NCBI GenBank assembly: GCA_947623455.1
Contig: OX392542.1
Location: 10,051,625-10,115,624 of the forward strand
DNA from: Mimachlamys varia
Lineage: Eukaryota; Mollusca; Bivalvia; Pectinida; Pectinidae
Direction of reading: 5' to 3'
Length of the DNA stretch: 64,000 bases
A model generated the notes under the pieces. That model saw only the letters and a program-made list of their open reading frames with translations, was not told the origin of the DNA and did not search any database. Of the stretch, positions 60,837-64,000 are shown piece after piece. Position numbers and translations under genes: made by a program. Positions within the stretch are counted from its first letter, which is position 1. The number at the start of each line of letters is the position of its first letter.

Positions 60837-60938
60837 GCACATATTCGTATTTGGGACGGAAGGACCCTCAGCACACAGGTCATCCTAGGTGTTGGCATAT
60901 TCTCATTTGGTGTAGCTGCTGTTAATTTTTCTGTTTAT
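60837..60938 (+). CDS. DCX-EMAP: Propeller blade exon, DCX-EMAP
   Basis: Acceptor TTTTCCCCTCCAG|GCA, donor TTTAT|GTAAGT, phase 0 both sides, 34 codons. It reads AHIRIWDGRTLSTQVILGVG, then IFSFGVAAVNFSVY, matching the EML string PHVRIWDSxTL ... GxFxxxVxxxxFS. The conserved IRIWD closes one WD-like blade and the rest opens the next. Confidence 0.92.
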
Positions 60939-61326
60939 GTAAGTAAACTTTTGTCATGGAGAATTAAACTGTTGATATCTGGTACATTGATCTTTATATG
61001 CTAGGTTTAGTTGTCAGGCTCATTAAATTCTTTGTGGTCTTCTTTACATTATTGCATTAGATAAGTAACGATTTGCCTCACATTTCTTTTCAGAATGATT
61101 TAAGATAAACATGTGTAATAAGAAATTTTTGATTTTTAGAGAAGTAATAAGGTCAGCACCAGTACACGTCCAGAAGAATAGATTAAAGAAAATGTAGTGT
61201 AAACATGATAGTATGCATTTGGATGGAGGTTAAGCTCATCTTAAAGGAATGTTTTCAGTTCGCATGTATTGATCACCCAATAAGCACATGTGTGTGTTAC
61301 GTCATCTTTCGTTGTTTTATTGTCAG
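60939..61326 (+). other. DCX-EMAP: Intron between propeller exons
   Basis: Bounded by GTAAGT and TTTTATTGTCAG. Nothing else recognised. Confidence 0.85.
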
Positions 61327-61422
61327 CGTGATGGAGTCCTGTTGTGCGCTGTAGACAGCAGTGACAAGCACGTGCTCACAGTATGGGAGTGGAACCGGAA
61401 ACGACTCTTAGCAAAGACCACA
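61327..61422 (+). CDS. DCX-EMAP: Propeller blade exon, DCX-EMAP (last exon in window)
   Basis: Acceptor TTTTATTGTCAG|CGT, donor ACCACA|GTAAGT, phase 0 both sides, 32 codons: RDGVLLCAVDSSDKHVLTVW, EWNRKRLLAKTT. It corresponds to EML ...GxxLCxVDxSNxHxLSVWDW. The next expected segment, around AADFHPTD and VTCGKSHIYFW, was looked for and not found before the window ends, so the gene continues to the right after an intron of at least 2.6 kb. Confidence 0.92.
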
Positions 61423-61509
61423 GTAAGTTTCCGGCTATTTTGGAGAATTTCTGTGTTCGTTCTTTTGTTGTCTTTTTCAGCAACCATATATTTTAGTTCA
61501 AATAAATAG

Positions 61510-61645
61510 AGAATACATGGGTTAGTATCTTACAATACAAGGTTAATTTTGGCGAGGGTTAGAAAGACGAGATGGCGAGCTATCTTCATCTTTTCGTCCC
61601 GAACCAAAATAAACCTTGTATTGTAAGATACTAACCGTGTATTCT
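61510..61645. repeat. Foldback element with ~42-bp arms
   Basis: GAATACATGGGTTAGTATCT ... AATACAAGGTTAATTTTGG and its near-perfect reverse complement (CCAAAATAAACCTTGTATTG ... CTAACCGTGTATTC) surround a 50-bp loop. Confidence 0.9.
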
Positions 61646-63325
61646 GTTTACTCGTATCCTGCAATCATTTAACACAGATATTCACATTAAACAAAGCAAA
61701 ACCGCCATTGGTTGACCTTTTATTTCACTGAAGCCATGCGCCGGCTATGCTGCGTAGGAAAATATCAATTCAGGCCTATTTACTACTTCCAAAAAAAATC
61801 ATGCGCAATGCAATATATAGTTCTAATCTGTTTAAGTCTACATAGAGAAACATCACGCATATGGGTGTGAAAATATTACACCAATACAAATAATTTCCGA
61901 TAACCAGCCATTTAATACTATGATAAAGGTCATAAGTCAATCAAGAAATACTTTTACATTCCACAGTCCCGTCAGAACCTGGAAAGTTCGTATTGACAGA
62001 TAAAGCAAAGGTTCATCCGGCAGTAGTAATCGGTCGATATATGTGGTGGTTGCGGGATAAAACTATGTATATAGTGTACACCGCCCATACTTCCTTCAGG
62101 GAGGAACTTTCATTTTACAAACTGCAGATATTGTTAATTTTGAGCATATTAGCTGTGAAGTCAAAACATTTAAATTTAAAGGACAAACTCTATAAAACAA
62201 GACAAACATACATCCATTTAAATTTATTATTTGTACGATATTTAATTTTATTTTATTGAACTAAAAATCTATTATTTCAACATGTTCCCGTATATACAAG
62301 ATATTTACTAGTTAGACCTTATACAATAAATATCATAGCGTATAAACAGAAATGTTTAACATAAAATTATTCCATGTAGTTAAAGCAAACTATGGGCAAA
62401 TAACAATCTGATACTAAAATTTACCCCCTCCCTCCGCCCCTCATATTAGCAAAATATGTACTGTAAGCGGTGTTTGCACACTATAATCAGTACAGTATAT
62501 AAGCATCACTAGCATTTGTACTCATTTACTTTTTACGAGTTTCTGTCGTGATCAATTTCTATGTTCATATCTTAACACCTGTATACAATTATACCTGTAT
62601 ATTTATTCATATCGTATGGTGTCATATCTTACACTGTAATTGTTGTATTTTAACTTATTTGATGTATTTTGTTTTATAAAGCAGAAGGTTCGTATACATG
62701 TCAGGTCTTGAGAATGAAACGTCACGTACCCAATGTTACTGGCACTTTTTTCACTTTTTGAATCAAAGACGTTCGTACCTCACGATATTACAAGCCACTT
62801 ATTGATAACACTCGTTATGCTGAACGAATGTTGATATTTGCATGCTTGCCTCTCAACGTTTATGTCGGACGTCACATACAATTACCTTTAATAAAAAAAA
62901 TGAAACAATATAAATGTAAAATATTGTGATAAATGCTAGTTTTAATTAAGAAATTCGTTCGCGCCCATAAAACTGGCGATAACCTTAAATATGAAGTGAA
63001 TTATTTGGGGCAAAAAAATTATAGCAAATACTTGAATTTTTATCTTTTTTTAATTAGTCTGACAATGCTACTTGATGCATGCTTGACACAACCAAGCATT
63101 CATGTATTTGGTTTGGCGTGAATTAGGTCATGTCTTACCTTTTGTTATGTGTGTCGTAAAGCCCGAGGAAGTTTTTCGTCTGTTTTTATATCTGTCTCAT
63201 TTCCTTGTCGGGGGAACTTTTGGGGCTAGCATCAGTCCAAAACGTTTGTTGCGTTTGTGACCGCTGGTCGTTGTTTGTCTCGAATCCCGTTCTCCCTCAC
63301 AAACCTACACTGACCTTACGTCCAT

Positions 63326-63658
63326 CCTCGATATCCAGGGGTTACGATCACCTACGCTCTCTGCACCCATTGAATATGCCATGGAAAAACTGAAGGCCAC
63401 TCAGGTTAAAAAAGAAAATTGACCAATCGCTAGGCTGCATGCCTGTCCTTCGAAGATTCCAAGGAACCGCAACCGACTTCAAAGCCTGTTATTTTTTACC
63501 GTTATGTAACGATGAAATTCCTTTGATGTACATCAAAGGGTCGAACAAGTCTCCTTGCCTCATCGGCAATGTGGCGCTCACAGTACCTTCATTTTTGCCA
63601 TAATATATTCCACGGGTGTAGAGTGCGTAGGTGAGCGTAACCCCTGGATATCGAGAAT
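63326..63658. mobile_element. MITE-like element with inverted ends
   Basis: The left end CTCGATATCCAGGGGTTACG ... CACCTACGCTC is the reverse complement of the right end (GAGTGCGTAGGTGAGCGTAA + CCCCTGGATATCGAG). The same arms occur at 5775-5868. No transposase frame inside. Confidence 0.75.
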
Positions 63659-64000
63659 GCATCAGTCAATAAAGTGTGTGGTGTTTTTTATCCCATGATA
63701 AGTGTTTGTCTTGAATGCCGCTCTCCCTCACAAACCTACGCTGACCTCCTGTTAGTGGCTCACGGTGTAGATAGATTGCTAATTGTTCGGTCCAACACAG
63801 ATCACTGTTTATGAAACAATGGACCAGGTTTTGAAGATTTAGATTATATAAATGCAGGCGATAAAACAAATCGTAGTTTCTGTACATAACAGATAGTCAT
63901 TTACTTCTTATCTATTTAATGAACAAAGATATTTATAACATGGGGAAAATTTCCATGTAACTTGTAATATTTCAAAAACAAAATAAATCTTGGATATTGG

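Larger units (their letters stand above)
2936..64000 (+). other. DCX-EMAP: DCX-EMAP-like gene, whole visible locus (3' end outside window)
   Basis: Seen: exons from 46250 to 61422 join in one frame through eight GT/AG-bounded pieces and encode, in order, DCX1, DCX2, an acidic linker, HELP and the start of an EML-type propeller. Known: proteins with this order (DCX-EMAP, e.g. in Drosophila) bind microtubules and work in the cilia of mechanosensory cells; human EML1-6 keep only HELP plus the propeller. Inferred: several leader exons between 2.9 and 37.1 kb are alternative 5' ends. The remaining propeller blades, expected to be several hundred residues more, must lie right of the window. No other gene was recognised on either strand. 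The exact 5' limit is uncertain because exon 3524-4465 could also be joined to exons left of the window. Confidence 0.85.
61423..64000 (+). other. DCX-EMAP: Intron running off the window
   Basis: Begins GTAAGT. It contains a foldback (61510-61645) and a MITE (63326-63658). No exon with the expected EML continuation was found. Confidence 0.7.

Noticed and set aside
61993..62259. 88-codon frame after the last exon as a further propeller exon
   Set aside because: Does not match the expected EML continuation (HPTD, TCGKSH) and has no donor in the right place.

Overview
This window is animal nuclear DNA. It is AT-rich, has spliceosomal introns with GT/AG borders, and carries long minisatellites, tRNA-derived SINEs and foldback elements. 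There is no sign of bacterial gene organisation. Two SINE-like elements and the overall repeat style resemble bivalve molluscs, so a bivalve or close relative is my best guess. That is inferred from memory of repeat families, not proven.

One gene is recognisable, on the + strand, and it runs off the right edge. Its common part has eight exons (46250-46978, 54748-54937, 57084-57257, 58011-58083, 58633-58785, 60366-60435, 60837-60938, 61327-61422) whose phases all agree and which give 529 uninterrupted codons. They encode two doublecortin (DCX) domains, an acidic linker, the HELP domain and the first blades of the EMAP/EML beta-propeller. This is the DCX-EMAP architecture: a microtubule-binding protein known in Drosophila mechanosensory cilia. 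Vertebrate EML proteins lack the DCX part.

Upstream of the DCX exon, over 43 kb, lie up to five candidate leader exons (2936-3037, 7981-8091, 10670-12610, 27464-27715, 37028-37096) and one internal-type exon (3524-4465). Each leader starts with ATG after an in-frame stop and ends in phase 0 at a GT donor, matching the phase-0 acceptor of the DCX exon. I infer alternative promoters that put very different N-terminal tails (about 23, 37, 84, 647 or 348 residues) on the same DCX-EMAP core.

The rest is repeats. Left to right: a 55-bp hairpin satellite (751-1585); a 65-bp hairpin repeat (1738-1970); a 66/76-bp array (14652-15220); a 68-bp array with a 1,496-bp higher-order period (15690-19965); a 30-bp array (20565-22550); a 31-bp array (24005-25440); a 37-bp array (31350-32645); a CAG tract with a 34-bp repeat (33264-33810); a 39-bp array (38580-39045); and a 36/52-bp array (48205-48790). 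About twelve copies of one dispersed 230-bp repeat occur only right of 28.8 kb.

The most unusual feature is at 58768-60165. About 38 tandem copies of a 36-bp unit each duplicate the 3' end of the HELP exon plus its splice donor, so the intron carries dozens of GTGAGT donor sites in a row. A smaller case of the same kind (3 x 68 bp, each starting at the donor) follows the leader exon at 37028-37096.
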